From Panonychus citri (taxonomy: Eukaryota > Arthropoda > Arachnida > Trombidiformes > Tetranychidae), in assembly GCF_014898815.1 (NCBI RefSeq), contig NW_026515500.1, forward strand, positions 1,550,001-1,614,000: a DNA stretch of 64,000 nucleotides, written 5' to 3'. The notes under the pieces were generated by a model that was not told the DNA's origin, ran no database searches, and worked only from the letters and a program-made list of their open reading frames with translations. Below, piece by piece: positions 26,971-40,972 of this stretch. A program made the position numbers and the translations under genes. Each line of letters starts with the position of its first letter. Position 1 is the first letter of the stretch.

Positions 26971-29900
26971 ATGGTAAACTATCAAAGTGAATCGTCTCAT
27001 AAAATGAAGAGACAATCAACAGGTAACAACAAACGAAACAATAACAACAACAATCAACTCGATTCCATGGTAAATCCTAGTGAACCTCCTTCTGTTTTAA
27101 CAGCAAGACCAAATTCATTAACGAAACGTTTATTAAAATCATCAGCATCTTCATTAACCAATTATGGTTACCTTTTAATTGTAATTAACTTATTAACATT
27201 CACCATTTACACCAATGGAGTCCCGATTGAAGAGGTTCATCATAACGTTGCCAGATCGATTCCATCATCAAAAGTATATTATGGTAAGTTAATTGTTAAC
27301 GATGTTCATTCATCAATTGGTTCATTTTTGCACGAACAATTGATTAATTATCACTAGATGAATGTATTCATATTTGATTACAATTTCTAATTGTTTACCT
27401 GTTGATGTTTTTCTTCAAGATTTTAATTATTTCTCTCCATGGCTCTTATATCTACTCTCTTTATTGTATTTAAGCAATAAGAAGCCATTTTAATTGATTA
27501 AAATCAATAGATTGTTTTGTGTACATCATCACTCGAGTCGTTAAGTGTCAGGTAGTCACTTGAATTGATTTTATATCAATTAGTTGATTAGTTTCACCGA
27601 GAAAATCACCATGTTGTTTACAGTTGATTAATCTCTTCCCTCCAATGTGACTTTTCAAAATCTCGTTGATTATTTAATCTTATTGATCAAATGGTCAACC
27701 AAATAAATTTATCAACCTCAAGGTAGTGATTGATAATGACAAAAAAATTGAAAGGAAAACAATTAACCTGCTAAATTGTTTGGATAATCTAACAATTAGT
27801 TGATCATTTGAACAATGTAAACATACCTTTACCATGATGTCTTTGGTGAGGGGATAAATGCAATTAGTTAATTAATCATCATCTCGTCATTTGTTGGTTA
27901 TAATTAGTAGATTGTTTTAATTTAGGATTTGAAGATTAGTTGAACTGATTTGGTAAAAATTGTGAGCTTTTTATCAGCTGATTTTTTTTTTGGAAAAAAT
28001 CAATGTTGATATTGATTTGATTTGGAAAATTTGTTTTGAAGGACAAATTCAATTTAATTTTAATTTGATTGTTTTAATTTGATTAATTCTCAGCAAGTCC
28101 CGATGTGATTGTTAAAAATCTTCCGTATGTAACTGGAGTTCATGCTGAACAAAACAAGGCTAAGGTCAACAATGAAGGAGTCAACATCATTTTCGCTGAC
28201 ACGTTGACCACTGTTCGGATTTTTGGCATTGACCTCACAAATGAGACGATAATTTCACTGACCACTCACCCGATGGTAAATGAGAATCCATCTTGTGATG
28301 ATTTCTCTCGTACCGATGCTCTTTCCATAGCCCATATCTCACATTCAATGGGTTTCATTACATTGAACCTTCCCAAACAACATGAACGGCTTTACATGTG
28401 CGCTAAAAATCAAGATGGACAACATCAAGCAGGTTGGTATCACCAGGGTAACGATCCGTGGTTGACCTTTGAGGTTGAAGGCCAATTTTTACCTTTCTGG
28501 TTACACATAATCGCGATCATCGTGCTTCTTTGTTTAACCGCTCTATTTGCTGGTCTAAATTTGGGACTAATGTCATTGGATAAAAATGAGCTTCAAGTTG
28601 TCGCTATCAAGGGTTCAGATTCTGAGAGAGCTCACGCTAAAGCAATTGGTCCACTTCGTCGACGTGGTAATTTCCTTCTGTGTACCATTCTATTATCTAA
28701 CGTGTGTATTAACGCCACTGTTACCGTTTTAATCGAGGAATTGACCTCTGGACCCATTGCCGTTATCGCTTCAACCTTGGCGATCACAATTTTCGGTGAC
28801 ATTGTCCCTCAGGCGATCTGTTCTCGCCATGGATTAGCTATTGGTGCTAAAACAATTTGGATCATGTACTTTTTCATGCTCCTTACCTCACCTCTTTCTT
28901 ATCCGATATCTAAAATTCTGGACTGGTGTTTGGGTGAAGAGATTGGTGCCGTTTATGATCGTGAAAAACTGATGGAGTTCATTAGGGTTACCAAAGATTA
29001 CAACAAACTCGAGCCCTCCGAGGTGAACATAATCTCCGGTGCCCTCGAACTGAAAAGGAAAACCGTTGCCGAGATAATGACCCGTTTAGAAGATGTTTTC
29101 ATGTTACCAATTTCATCTCGATTAGATTTCGAAACCGTTTCAAAGATCCAAAAATCGGGCTACTCACGAATTCCCGTTTATCGTGAAGACAGGAAAAACA
29201 TTGTCGCTCTTTTCTATGCCAAAGACTTAGCATTTGTCGATCCTGATGATAATATGCCATTGAAAACTGTCATCGAATATTATAAACACCCATTGATTTT
29301 CACCTTCGATGATACAACTTTGGATGTCGCTCTTGGTGCTTTTAAAGAGGGAAAATCTCACCTTTCGTTTGTCCGACATCTTTACGATTCTGATACATCG
29401 GATCCCTATTATGAAGTTATCGGTGTTGTTACATTGGAAGATGTTATCGAGGAGATATTACAAACTGAGATTGTTGACGAGACTGATATTATTACCGATA
29501 ATCGATTGAAACAACGGCGTAAAGCTAAACCTGAATCAGCTGATCTTCTTGAATTTGCTCGAATTGGTGAAGGACAAGATGCTACGATTGTCTCACCGCA
29601 AATGATTCTCGCTGCTTTTCAATATTTATCCTCATCATGTTTACCATTTACTACTGAATATTTATCATCATCGGTATTACGTCGTCTCATGGGCCAGAAA
29701 ATTTACTTTCAACATGTTGTTGATCTTGATAAAGATGAAAAAGGTAAAACTTGATCACCTGATTGTCCCAATTTCATCAATTAAATGTCATCTAAATTAA
29801 GTTTAATTGATGAAAAATTTGTCTTCCTGAGTTTTACTAGTTTTTAATAGGGAAATTTTTATTACAGTAGCAACCATTTAAAACTATTAATATGATACAT

Positions 29901-30577
29901 GTATTTATTTTCAACAAGATTATCAGGAAATGTTGATACATTCAATATCATATTATCTTAAATGTATATTATAAATTTTTACGATTTAATTGCTTAATTT
30001 AGATGATATTGTTTTTCCTTACAACAAGGTTAATCCATATTTACATCTCATATGAATAATTATCCTTGATTAACTCTCTCTCTCTCTCCTCTGATTATTT
30101 GTTTTTTTTCCAGAGCCAAACTTTAAATTATATACTAAGGACTTACCTGTTGATTATTTCGTCATGATTTTGGAAGGTCGAGCTCAGGTGACCGCAGGTC
30201 AAGAAAGTCTTGCCTTCTTCTCTGGTCCATTTTCATGCTTTGGCATCGATGCATTGAAAACAAGTGAAACAACACCAAATGAAGCCAACGAAACTGGATC
30301 AGTATATAAACCTGATTTCACCGTTGAACTTGTTCAGACAACAACCTACCTTCAGGTACCTCGGAAACTTTATCTATCAGCTGTTAAAGCCTCACAAATG
30401 GAAAAAGCTTCAGGACTCATTGGTACCGATGTTGGTAAAGCTTTAGCTAAACAGATAACCAAAGATTCCGAGATTACATCAGAAATGATTCTTAAAACAA
30501 ATAATACATTCAAACGAAACGATTCAACTTTTAGCTTCAGCACCAAAGACGATTCCAAGAATCAGAAAGATAGCTGA
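26971..30577 (+). CDS. CNNM: CNNM / cyclin-M family Mg2+ transporter
   Basis: Three exons, 26971-27283, 28094-29743 and 30114-30577, all joined in phase 1, give 808 residues. Residues about 66-81 (YGYLLIVINLLTFTIY) form a signal or signal-anchor helix after a basic, Asn-rich N terminus. An extracellular domain follows. The DUF21 membrane domain starts near residue 237 (LPFWLHIIAIIVLL, GLNLGLMSLD, FGDIVPQAICSRHG). A CBS-pair (Bateman) module spans about 430-560 (EIMTRLEDVFML, GYSRIPVYRED, GVVTLEDVIEEILQTEIVDETD). A cyclic-nucleotide-binding-homology domain begins in the last exon (VDYFVMILEGRAQV). CNNM proteins, including fly Uex, take part in Mg2+ efflux at the plasma membrane. The gene is the only one in the spacer between the two Ets-4 arms. 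Confidence 0.95.
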
Positions 30578-32121
30578 TAATTAAGCTTCTTTCATTAGTT
30601 AATTGTTGATATTATTTTGAAGAAAAATTCCCAAAGAAATTGACAAAATTGATAATAATAATAACCTCACTTCCTCTATTTCCGTCTTCATCCATTTCCT
30701 TTGTTAATAATGAAACAATTAACTTAATCAAAAAATCATTTAGCCCATTGCAATCAAATTCATACATATAAATAGTGATATATACAATTAAATCAACTGA
30801 TTGTTGTTAGTTAGCCACAAAATCAGTTGTTTCATTTTCTCAAATCTATTAACCATTGATACGGAAAAATATATAATTATTGTAATAATTTGGATACAAT
30901 TAAAAGTATCATTTAATTGTTTCCCTTTTATTGGTGGACCATTAAACAAAAAACAATTAGACAAACAGATTAATCCAAATTGTATTAAATCATTTACCTA
31001 ACAATTAATTGTCATTTGGTAATCAAATTAATGATTGAATATTCATCCGGTGTCATTGAAAAGCAACAACAAATCAAATCCGTTAACATTTAAATTGTTA
31101 TTATAAAAGTTAATTACTTTTTCATTGATTAGTTTATGTGTGTGTATTTATTTAAACTAGACTTATGATTAACTAATTGTAAAACAAGAAAATCAAATTA
31201 ACTAAAAATAAAGGTCAATGATAATTTAGACTAGAAATAGTTACTAATATAAATAGTTAATTATTTGCTTAATGTAATCAACTTGATTGTAATAATTATA
31301 ATCATGTTAATATAATGATGATCAATTAATTTAATTCCTACAAGTTATCAAACCTGTTAGGTAACCTTGACCATTGAAATATCAACCTGATCAATTGGTC
31401 TGATGACATCAATTGGATCATCAATTAACTGAATTAATTGAAGAAAATCAATAAATTATGAGAAACAATTTATTTAATATGATACGGAAAAGTTTGTTGG
31501 TCAAGCAAAAGTTATATAAGTTACTTGTTAAATTGGTCAAAAACTTGAAATCACTTGGACCTGAACATAAATAGCCTCAGGCCACCAACAAGGTTTACAC
31601 GGTGTGGTTACAATTTCAATTGAATCAAATAAAATAAATAGGATAACATTTTGATATAATCATTATCATTATGTTTCTGTGTTGTTGTTGTTTTCATTGT
31701 GACCAAGGGAAATGTTGTTATTACATCATCAATGGTCATCATGGGTGGGGACACATCTTTGTATTGAAGGATATGAAACAATATCTATGAGATTATCTTA
31801 TATTAGGTAAATGGACCACGCCAAACTGTGTTGGTGGCCTCAGGCTGTGTCTTCAATAACTGGTCACTCTATTGTCAACTTGTTACGGTGTGTCCAAGGT
31901 ATTTACCCTATGTAATTATCATCTTGATGGTAAACACTGGGAGGTGAGTTCTTGATGATAATCATAGGGAATTTGCTTGTTTCGTTTCGTATGGTCAATT
32001 GAATAGTCAAAATTTTGGAATTAGGATTAAAGGTTATTAGGGAATCGATTGCAAATGAATTTTGATAATTAATGTTTGACTTTTTATTTTATTTTTTCAT
32101 TCAATTAATTTTTGTTGTTTG
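30578..32121. other. Spacer DNA right of CNNM
   Basis: AT-rich 3' flank of CNNM. It contains a perfect 18-bp inverted repeat (31573-31590 with 31829-31846) described under findings. No ORF is convincing; the frame at 30801-31001 has no family features. Confidence 0.55.
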
Positions 32122-33153
32122 TTGTTATTATTACATTGAAATTATTATGATGATTGAGCTTTTAATTGAAGTTTTTATTTGTTAGAAAATTAAACAATAA
32201 TGATTGATGATTAATGGTTAATGATAAATTGATCAATTTATCAATCGATTGGTCATTCATGTGATGTATTGTTGTTGATTAATTAGTTGATTGATTATTG
32301 GTGATTTGTTGTGATGCAATACTTTCAATAGTAAATATCAAATACAGCGAAATTAATTAACTTTGATTACGTTAGTTAACATTTTCAGATTAATAACAAT
32401 TTTCTTTCAATTGTTAATTGTTGTTGTTGATGATGATGATGATGATGATGATGATTATCATTATTAACTGACAAAGTATCTAACGTTTTAAATTGTTTTA
32501 CATTTTCCCTGAACAGTTGATTATGAATATAATTGTGGTTATTAATTACTAATAAGAGATTGGTAACTTGTTAGTAGTTAATTAGATCGCATGAGTTTGA
32601 TATTTTTACAATTTAAAATTGATCAATAAAAATGATACATTGATGGATATGATTACATGATATTAGATGATGGCGATGGTTATGATTATGATTGTTGATT
32701 GTTGATTATTGATTATAAAGTTTTTACCACTTTGATAATCCCAGAAATAAGAGTTTGTGGTTTTTAATTTGTGATCAATTGATTGAAATTGTGATGATAA
32801 ATTGAAATGAATTTAATAATAAAGTGATTGCCATTGGACCCAGAGAAATAAATTGTTGATCATTTTGAAACAATTAATTTGATAATATGAAGGAAACATT
32901 GATTTAGGGATAGAAGGCAGTGATTAGCTATTGGATTAAATTATCTATTTGATTGTAACTAATTAACTGAATTTAGATAATAACAAGTATTAGAAGGGTC
33001 AATAAGTGCAGAGATTAAGCGATTAAAGGAAAGATGAAAGGAAAAGGGAAAGGAAACGAAATCAAAGGAGATTAAGGATACGATGGATTAGTTGAGATAA
33101 GAAAGTTCGTATCCCTTGGATTGAATGAAAAGTCGATTAGTTAATACAATTAC

Positions 33154-33354
33154 CATGTTTACGTGCAAATAAGAACGGTGCTTGTAAGTGAGTGCACTCG
33201 CTTAAGCCCTTTTAGTTGAGTTTGCTGAATCTCTAAGCTCACAAACTACAAGTACATTGTAAAAGATGGTGAATGAGAGCAGAGCCTCCAACAAAATATC
33301 GACATGGGCTTAAAGGCGAGTTTCTCTCGTCGATCTTATTTACATGTAAACACG
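33154..33354. mobile_element. Short inverted-repeat (MITE-like) element, right-arm copy
   Basis: This is the reverse-complement partner of 24183-24384, with the same imperfect terminal inverted repeat. The few differences include a missing base in the GCTTAAGCCC region. Confidence 0.5.
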
Positions 33355-34050
33355 AAAACTAATTCTATCAGTAATCAACAGTTAAGAAATAGTTGATTAA
33401 CTTTTCTATTCAATGAATGTTTAATGTTCACAGAACATACATTTAAGTGGATATATCATTGATATATGGGAATGTGTTCATCTCATTCAGCTCAATTTTA
33501 ATTCTTAATTGTAATTGTAAATTTAATTTACTTCAAGAAAAGTTTAGTCTTTGAATATAAAAGTTGAGTAAAACTAAATTAATCTCATGGTTTGTTTAAT
33601 TGTAATGGTAACAATTAACTTGATAAATTAACTTGAATGAAAATCACGATACATGATCTTCATTTGATTGTAATAATCAAATAGCAAATATTAGATTGCG
33701 TGTTAATCCAATAGTTTGATTGTTAATTGTTAATATCATTACTATTGAGGTACTTTAAGAATAAGAAACTTTTCTTGATTAATCATTAGTCACAAATGAT
33801 TAAGAATTAAAATTATTCAATTGAGCTAAATGTTGATAAATATTCGTTAAATTGTAACATGATTTCAATTTAAGTGAAAAAAAAATTAGATGAAATTAAA
33901 TTGATCAATTGATCGATTGGTGAAGTTAAATCATTAAAGTAACTCTTTGATAATTTAACTGGATGATTAGTAAATTGTAATTGTGATTGTGATTGGGATG
34001 ATTATGAAAATTATGAAGATGAAGATGAGAATCATTTTGCTTCATTAGAC

Positions 34051-34492
34051 TGTATCGAAAAGATTGGGATCGATATATTGGGACCTCTCCCTCGTTCATC
34101 GGACAAGGAATACATCATTGTAGCCACTGAGTATTTCACTAAATGGGTAGAGATGAAAGCTCTGGCAAAGAAAGACGCAAAAAGTACCTCTAAATTTCTA
34201 ATTGAAAATATATTGTGTCGACATGGTTGCCCCAAGTCAATCCTGAGTGATCAGGGACGAAACTTCATAGGTGAAACGGTTCAAGAAGTAGGAAACTTCA
34301 TGAATGCGAAGTGGCAACTTTCAACCGCTTACCACCCTCAAACGAATGGATTGACTTGGGGCAACCATGTCGACACAATATATTTTCAATTAGAAATTTA
34401 GAGGTACTTTTTGCGTCTTTCTTTGCCAGAGCTTTCATCTCTACCCATTTAGTGAAATACTCAGTGGCTACAATGATGTATTCCTATATCTA
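34051..34492 (+). mobile_element. Ty3/gypsy integrase fragment, self-inverted insertion
   Basis: The plus-strand frame to about 34350 reads as an integrase core: GIDILGPLP with the first catalytic Asp, LSDQGRNF with the second, and YHPQTNG. It breaks off before the third catalytic residue. Positions 34107-34243 (137 nt) and 34348-34484 (137 nt) are inverted copies around a 104-nt spacer. The left arm has an uninterrupted site (GTTAGTCTAATG near 23490), so the whole piece is an insertion. No LTR, primer site or obvious target duplication accompanies it. It is inactive. Confidence 0.85.
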
Positions 34493-35053
34493 TAACAATA
34501 GATGGCGATGGATTTTTAATTGTGTTGATTAATCAGATTAATTAATCAACAGTTGATAAGAAAGGGGGAAGTTTGGGTTTTGGTTTTGGTAATTTTATCA
34601 TATCTCTTGGGGATAATGATTGTAATTGTAACCAGAGAGATAACAATTAACCAGAAAGATAATTATTAATATCAACTGATTCTCTGGTAAGAGTAATGAT
34701 GATTGTGATTATTTTGATTAGTCTAATGATGGAAATGAATTATGATTAATTGAATGGTTTTTTCATTTAACAATTACGAATAATACCTTCGATTGTTGAT
34801 GATTTTAAGATGATGATGATGTTGGTGGTGATGGTGATGGTGGTGATGATTAAGATGATTAAGATGAATAAGACACTAAAAGTGTCAACAGTTACCAAGT
34901 GATTAGTTAATTAGAATCCAGCCTAATTAAGATGAATCACTTTCGTTATTCTGATTTACTTATAATACACGTTGAGGTGGGTTGATTGTTGTTTGTGGTT
35001 AATTGTTGGTCATTGCTCGTTGATTGTTGATTGTCGATTGGGAAAAAAGAGAA

Positions 35054-37046
35054 TTAGAAACAATAAGGTTGACAGAATTGATAAACGAGCCTTTGACTTC
35101 TTTCCGTTTTCTTCATTATTCCCTTTTTGTAATATTGTCGAATTGACCTGGAGAGTTTATCGTAGTTCATTGCAGGTCGATTCTTGCGTCGACCCCATAA
35201 CTTGGCCACTTTGACGGAATCTTCGATCTTGAAAATTCCTTTGCTTCGATCGATCCAACGAATACACGAACCAAATTGTTGAGATTGACCAAGAAGCTCC
35301 TTGAGAAATTGCCATAGGTGAATATGAGAACCGGATGTGTTTCGATTGGAAGATTGAGGGAGTGAAGTGTTTCCGGAGACAATTGATGTTGGTGGTGGGA
35401 GAGAAGACGAAGACGAAGAAGATGAAGAAGAAGAAGAGATGGATGTGGATGGAGAACAAGAGGGAGAAGGAGATAGAGATGGAGATGAGAGAGGTGAAGG
35501 AGCAGAGGAGAAAGGAGAGTAAATGGGAGAGTGGGAGGTGGAAGAGGAAACAGAAGAAGGTGACATTGAAATGGGAGACGAAACTTCACAAGCTCCATCT
35601 TGGCTTAATTCATCTGGAACATTGGAATAAATAAATAAACAGATAAAAAGATAAAAAGAGAAAAAGAGAAAATTAATAAAAAATGAAAAGAAAACCGGAA
35701 AAGGAAAGAAAAATAAAATTGAAAAAAAAGGTAAATGATTTAGTTAATTAATTGTTATGGTTTTTTGTTATTCTTTCAATTACCACAATTAACTGACAAA
35801 CAATTGAATTTGTTGTTGAGTGGATATCATTTCATTTCTATTGAGGTTGAGAGTTTATGATCAATGATCTTCTCAAGTGGACAATCAATAAATTGTATTG
35901 GTCAATTTTAGGGTCAAGAGCAAAGAGTAATATTAAATAATAGATAATAGGTAATAGATAAAGGTAATTGTGGTGATAATGATTGTTGATTGTTGATGAA
36001 ATGTTGAATTAACTTTACAAGAAGCTTAAAACTATTGGTGTAAAGGTGAGAGAGAGAGAGAGAGAGAGAGAAGAGAGAGAGATGAAGATAAGATGATGAT
36101 GATGATGATGATCTCTATGAGATGATCATCATTATTACACTAAAAAGAGACTGAGTTACTCACGATCTCAGAGGATGATGATAATGATGATGATAGAGAA
36201 AAAGATGAGGAATATTTAATCACGAACTCTTTTTTTCTGTCTACCTTCATCTTCCTATTAAATGGCAACAATCAAATTATATCATTTCATTGATTCAGAT
36301 ACAATCTAAAGTCTATTAATGATCGTTTATATTTGAATATAAATAATCTAATTAAATGACTAATCATCATTGATAATCTAATGATACAAGTTAATCAAGT
36401 TAAATGAACAGCAACAACAACCATAATAATAATAATGTCATCTCTTAATAATTGTCACCATTTTCGTCACAAAAATCTTGTTCTTGATGATTAATTAAAC
36501 CACGACAACAATTAAGATTATATAAGACATTGAGAACATTTAATTACCAACAAGGACGAAAGGGAAGGTTGTCTAAGATTAATCATAATCAGTAACAATT
36601 AAATGACAATAATTTCCTAAGAGGATTGTATAACAAGATCTCTAATTAGAATTTCATTTATCATGAGAAAATCAGAATTCTAGAAAAATATATAAAGATA
36701 ATAGTCAATTTAAGAAACGGTGAGTGGGCAGTTTAAAGGAAGCACATACAACTAACAGGTAGTGACCATTGGAGCAAAAAACGAGACTAAAAGTGAAAAG
36801 AAAATGAATTTACTGATATTTCTCTCTTCTTTTTTTTGTTATTATTAGTTGATTGTTACGATAATTTAATCACATGATTAAACCGAGGAATAGAAGATAA
36901 AGAAAAGATATGGAAGATAAATGATGATCAAGAATTTAGTGTAATAGGCGAAATTGTTGGGTTGGTCTTTTAGCTTCTTCTTCAGGTAAATTGAAGTAAA
37001 AACGATATCAAGGATAAGAGAGTAAACCAATCAATGTCTTGGAAGA

Positions 37047-37108
<62 letters not shown>

Positions 37109-38055
37109 AGATAAGATGATGATGATGATGATCTCTATGAGATGATCATCATTATTACACTAAAAAGAGACTGAGTTACTCACGATCTCAGAGGATGATG
37201 ATAATGATGATGATAGAAAAGATGAGGAATATTTAATCACGAACTCTTTTTTTCTGTCTACCTTCATCTTCCTATTAAATGGCAACAATCAAATTATATC
37301 ATTTCATTGATTCAGATACAATCTAAAGTCTATTAATGATCGTTTATATTTGAATATAAATAATCTAATTAAATGACTAATCATCATTGATAATCTAATG
37401 ATACAAGTTAATCAAGTTAAATGAACAGCAACAACAACCATAATAATAATAATGTCATCTCTTAATAATTGTCACCATTTTCGTCACAAAATCTTGTTCT
37501 TGATGATTAATTAAACCACGACAACAATTAAGATTATATAAGACATTGAGAACATTTAATTACCAACAAGGACGAAAGGAAGGTTGTCTAAGATTAATCA
37601 TAATCAGTAACAATTAAATGACAATAATTTCCTAAGAGGATTGTATAACAAGATCTCTAATTAGAATTTCATTTATCATGAGAAAATCAGAATTCTAGAA
37701 AATATATAAAGATAATAGTCAATTTAAGAAACGGTGAGTGGGCAGTTTAAAGGAAGCATACAACTAACAGGTAGTGACCATTGGAGCAAAAAACGAGACT
37801 AAAAGTGAAAAGAAAATGAATTTACTGATATTTCTCTCTTCTTTTTTTTGTTATTATTAGTTGATTGTTACGATAATTTAATCACATGATTAAACCGAGG
37901 AATAGAAGATAAAGAAAAGATATGGAAGATAAATGATGATCAAGAATTTAGTGTAATAGGCGAAATTGTTGGGTTGGTCTTTTAGCTTCTTCTTCAGGTA
38001 AATTGAAGTAAAAACGATATCAAGGATAAGAGAGTAAACCAATCAATGTCTTGGA

Positions 38056-38086
<31 letters not shown>

Positions 38087-40509
38087 TTATCTTCTATTAC
38101 CTTTTTTCTAATTGAGAAAAGATAGAAAAGTTTTATATTCTCTTTCTTCATCTTCCATCATTATCATTACCATCATGATGATGATACGAACGAAATCAAA
38201 GTTTCGTTTGAATTTGTAACGAAATTTTAATCTACTTGCAAAGATATTAATTTCTGAATATTTATCTTTCTCTCTCATCAATGAAGATGAAGAGTAGGCC
38301 AGGTAGGTTAGGGGGTGAAGATAAAAAGCAGAGGCTATTAAGGTAGGGCCTAAGATCGGTAAGATGATGGAAAGAGAGAGAGACTGAGAGGCCGAAAGGC
38401 CGATAATTTAAAGTTTTAACAACAATCAAATCTATTTTTTGGTTTACCTGTTGTACTTTGCAATTATTAATATTAATTGTTTACTTGATTACTTTTCAGT
38501 TGTTTGCTTCATTTGATTTCTAATTATTGTACCAAGTGATTTAGTTTTACAGGTAAATTAACAAAGTTTTAACAAACCAATTATAAAATCACAATTAACT
38601 AATAACTACAATGTAATAGAACCTTTTTTCTTATAAATCTGTTGGGATCTTGTATCGATAACGTTACTTATGGTGTTGAACTTTGCATTGGATTTGGTTT
38701 ATTGGAATTAAATTATTGTTACTGTTGTTTTGGAAGTGGATAATCACTGAGTGGAAGATAATTAATTTCTATTGCATTTGGAAAAGTTTATATTTTTGAA
38801 TGTACAAAGTAAATTTTTGGGTAATTAGTGTTTGAGAAAATGGAGAAAAAAAGGAAAACAATGATATTGATTTAAGATGATTAGTGAGATTGCAGATAAA
38901 TGATGGTGATGATGATGATGAATAATAGAGATGATGGAGATTCTAGACTGAAGCTGTTTACAGGGTTGAAAAGGTCATGGCACCAGGATTGATGTTCAGT
39001 TCGGGTTCGGGTTAAGACACTGGTTCGGGTTTAGGCTAACACACTGTTTCCATTTAAATGGTTACCTTGAAGGCACTAATTCTAAGGGGAGTCTCGAGTA
39101 AAAAGGGGCCAAAAATGAAGAACAAGTTTCTTTTTTCAAATGTATTGATGATTAAGATGAGAAGATGAAGATGAAGATGAGGATGAGGATGATATGTATC
39201 ATGAAATTATCTCTCTTAATGGTAACTATGGACTTGACAAGAGATAAACAAGAAGAACAAGAGAGAGAGAGAGATGATGATGCAGGGGAAGGAAGGAAAT
39301 GATAATCGATAACAAGAATATTTTCTTCTTCTTTTTTTTGTTTTTATATTTTCTTGTTGTTTGTGGGCTAATGATGGCACGGGAATTCAGGGGAATTCAA
39401 GGTAGTTCAGGGGAAAAAGATTTTTGTTTATCTTTTCCAATTCATAGGGTTACTGGTACTTTGTACTCACCATCACTTTGAATTCCCTCGGAACCATAAT
39501 AATCACTTGTAAACATAACGTCCGATCTTTTGCCGGCTTCTGTTTATTAAGAACGATGATTAACATGATCATCATGATTATGATCATCATCATGAAGATC
39601 ATGGAGATAATTGCGGCAATTGAGATAAAATGGATGATGAATGATGAACATAAAGATGAGAATTAATATCCACAAGTTGAATTCACAATCACAATCACAA
39701 AACAAGAGGAAAAAAAAGAGAAAAAGAGAAAAAAGAAAAACAATTAACGATAAAACAAATTGATTGGAATTTACTGATTAACTGGTTAACTGATGAATCG
39801 ATTAATTAATTACCTTGTTCACTTAGTGTTTTCCAAATCTCTAGTTGAGCATAAAGTAAATCACCACAAACTTGAGCTTGTTCCTTGAAATCTGATTCAG
39901 ATAAGGAACACAAACTCATCCCATCCATGTGAAAATAATTAAGTGGAAACATTGGTAATCCGAATTGTTCAATTTGCCATGATAACCATGAAATGACATC
40001 GTTGACAGTCCAAGTGAATGGATCTGATTAAGAACAGATTAATATGAGAATATGGATTTGGATTTGGATAAAGAATAGAAAAAGAAAGAAAAAGAAAAGA
40101 GAAGAGAAAAGAAGAGAAAGAGAAGAAAAGAAGAAAGAAGAGAAGAAGAAAAGAAAAAAAAGAAAAAATTACCTGGTGATATTCGGAGATTCTCTGAGAC
40201 TCGTTTAACTTCTTGATGACAAGCTTCGAGTGCGAGATTGGAAACCTCGTCGTCGATGTGTTTGGGCCAAAGTGATTCCAATGGATCATATGGAGATGAT
40301 GAAGATGTCGAGAGGGACGAAGGACTCGGACAATTGGACATGATTGATGGTGAAAAAGATGAAGATAAAAACGATGGAGATGATAAAGTATATGAAGAAG
40401 TGTATGAAGAAGACGATGATGGAGGTGAAGGTAAAGGTAAAGGTGAAGACGAAGATGAGGTTTGATTGAGACTCGAAAGATAAACACAATTCAATGTCCC
40501 ATGTAACAT
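35054..40509 (-). CDS. Ets98B: Ets-4 / SPDEF-like ETS transcription factor, right copy
   Basis: Minus-strand exons 40509-40173, 40023-39814, 39539-39471 and 35613-35054 give 391 residues. All four exons have the same borders and phases as the left copy. Exon lengths are identical except the last, which is 3 bp longer (one extra Ser in the linker Ser run). The PNT domain and the ETS recognition helix are intact; at least one other coding difference is synonymous (GGT to GGC in exon 3). Both copies could be functional. The third intron is 3.9 kb against 6.4 kb in the left copy. The gene reads toward the centre of the palindrome, converging with the left copy on the CNNM spacer. Confidence 0.93.
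36050..38090. repeat. 1,020-bp tandem duplication in right Ets-4 intron
   Basis: Two near-identical units repeat with an offset of exactly 1,020 bp (for example GATGATCATCATTATTACAC at 36121 and 37141). Each unit begins in a GA microsatellite (36048-36080, 37050-37105), and a third GA tract closes the array at about 38064-38086. The left arm has one corresponding copy (about 20700-21960), partly divergent. Unit borders in GA tracts fit unequal exchange. Confidence 0.9.
38403..38810. other. Right-arm-specific intron segment
   Basis: About 400 bp with no match seen in the left arm, sitting where the left arm has about 3.6 kb of its own sequence. It is AT-rich and has no ORF. Confidence 0.6.
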
Positions 40510-40735
40510 GATGAGGAAGAAGAAAATGAAGAAGAGGAAGATGACGAATAACAGGAAATATCAAGAAAGTTGAACGAGTCTTGGACCAAAAGAATTAAAA
40601 AGTTTCCACAATTAAATCACATTAGTTTTTTTTCTGTTTCGATTGTTATGTTGCTTAGATTCTGCTTCACTCAACTAATTCATTCTAAAGTGGGTTTACA
40701 GGTACAGTAGACTTTTGTTTCTATTTACCCCAAAG

Positions 40736-40737
<2 letters not shown>

Positions 40738-40793
<56 letters not shown>

Positions 40794-40913
40794 AGATTGA
40801 GAAGAGAGACAAGGAGAGATGGAGAGAGAGAGATGTTAGAATCCGCCCTTTACCTGATAATAGACTCAATAGTTAATAAAATGAATGTTATACCTGTTGG
40901 GATGATTCTCTTT

Positions 40914-40972
<59 letters not shown>

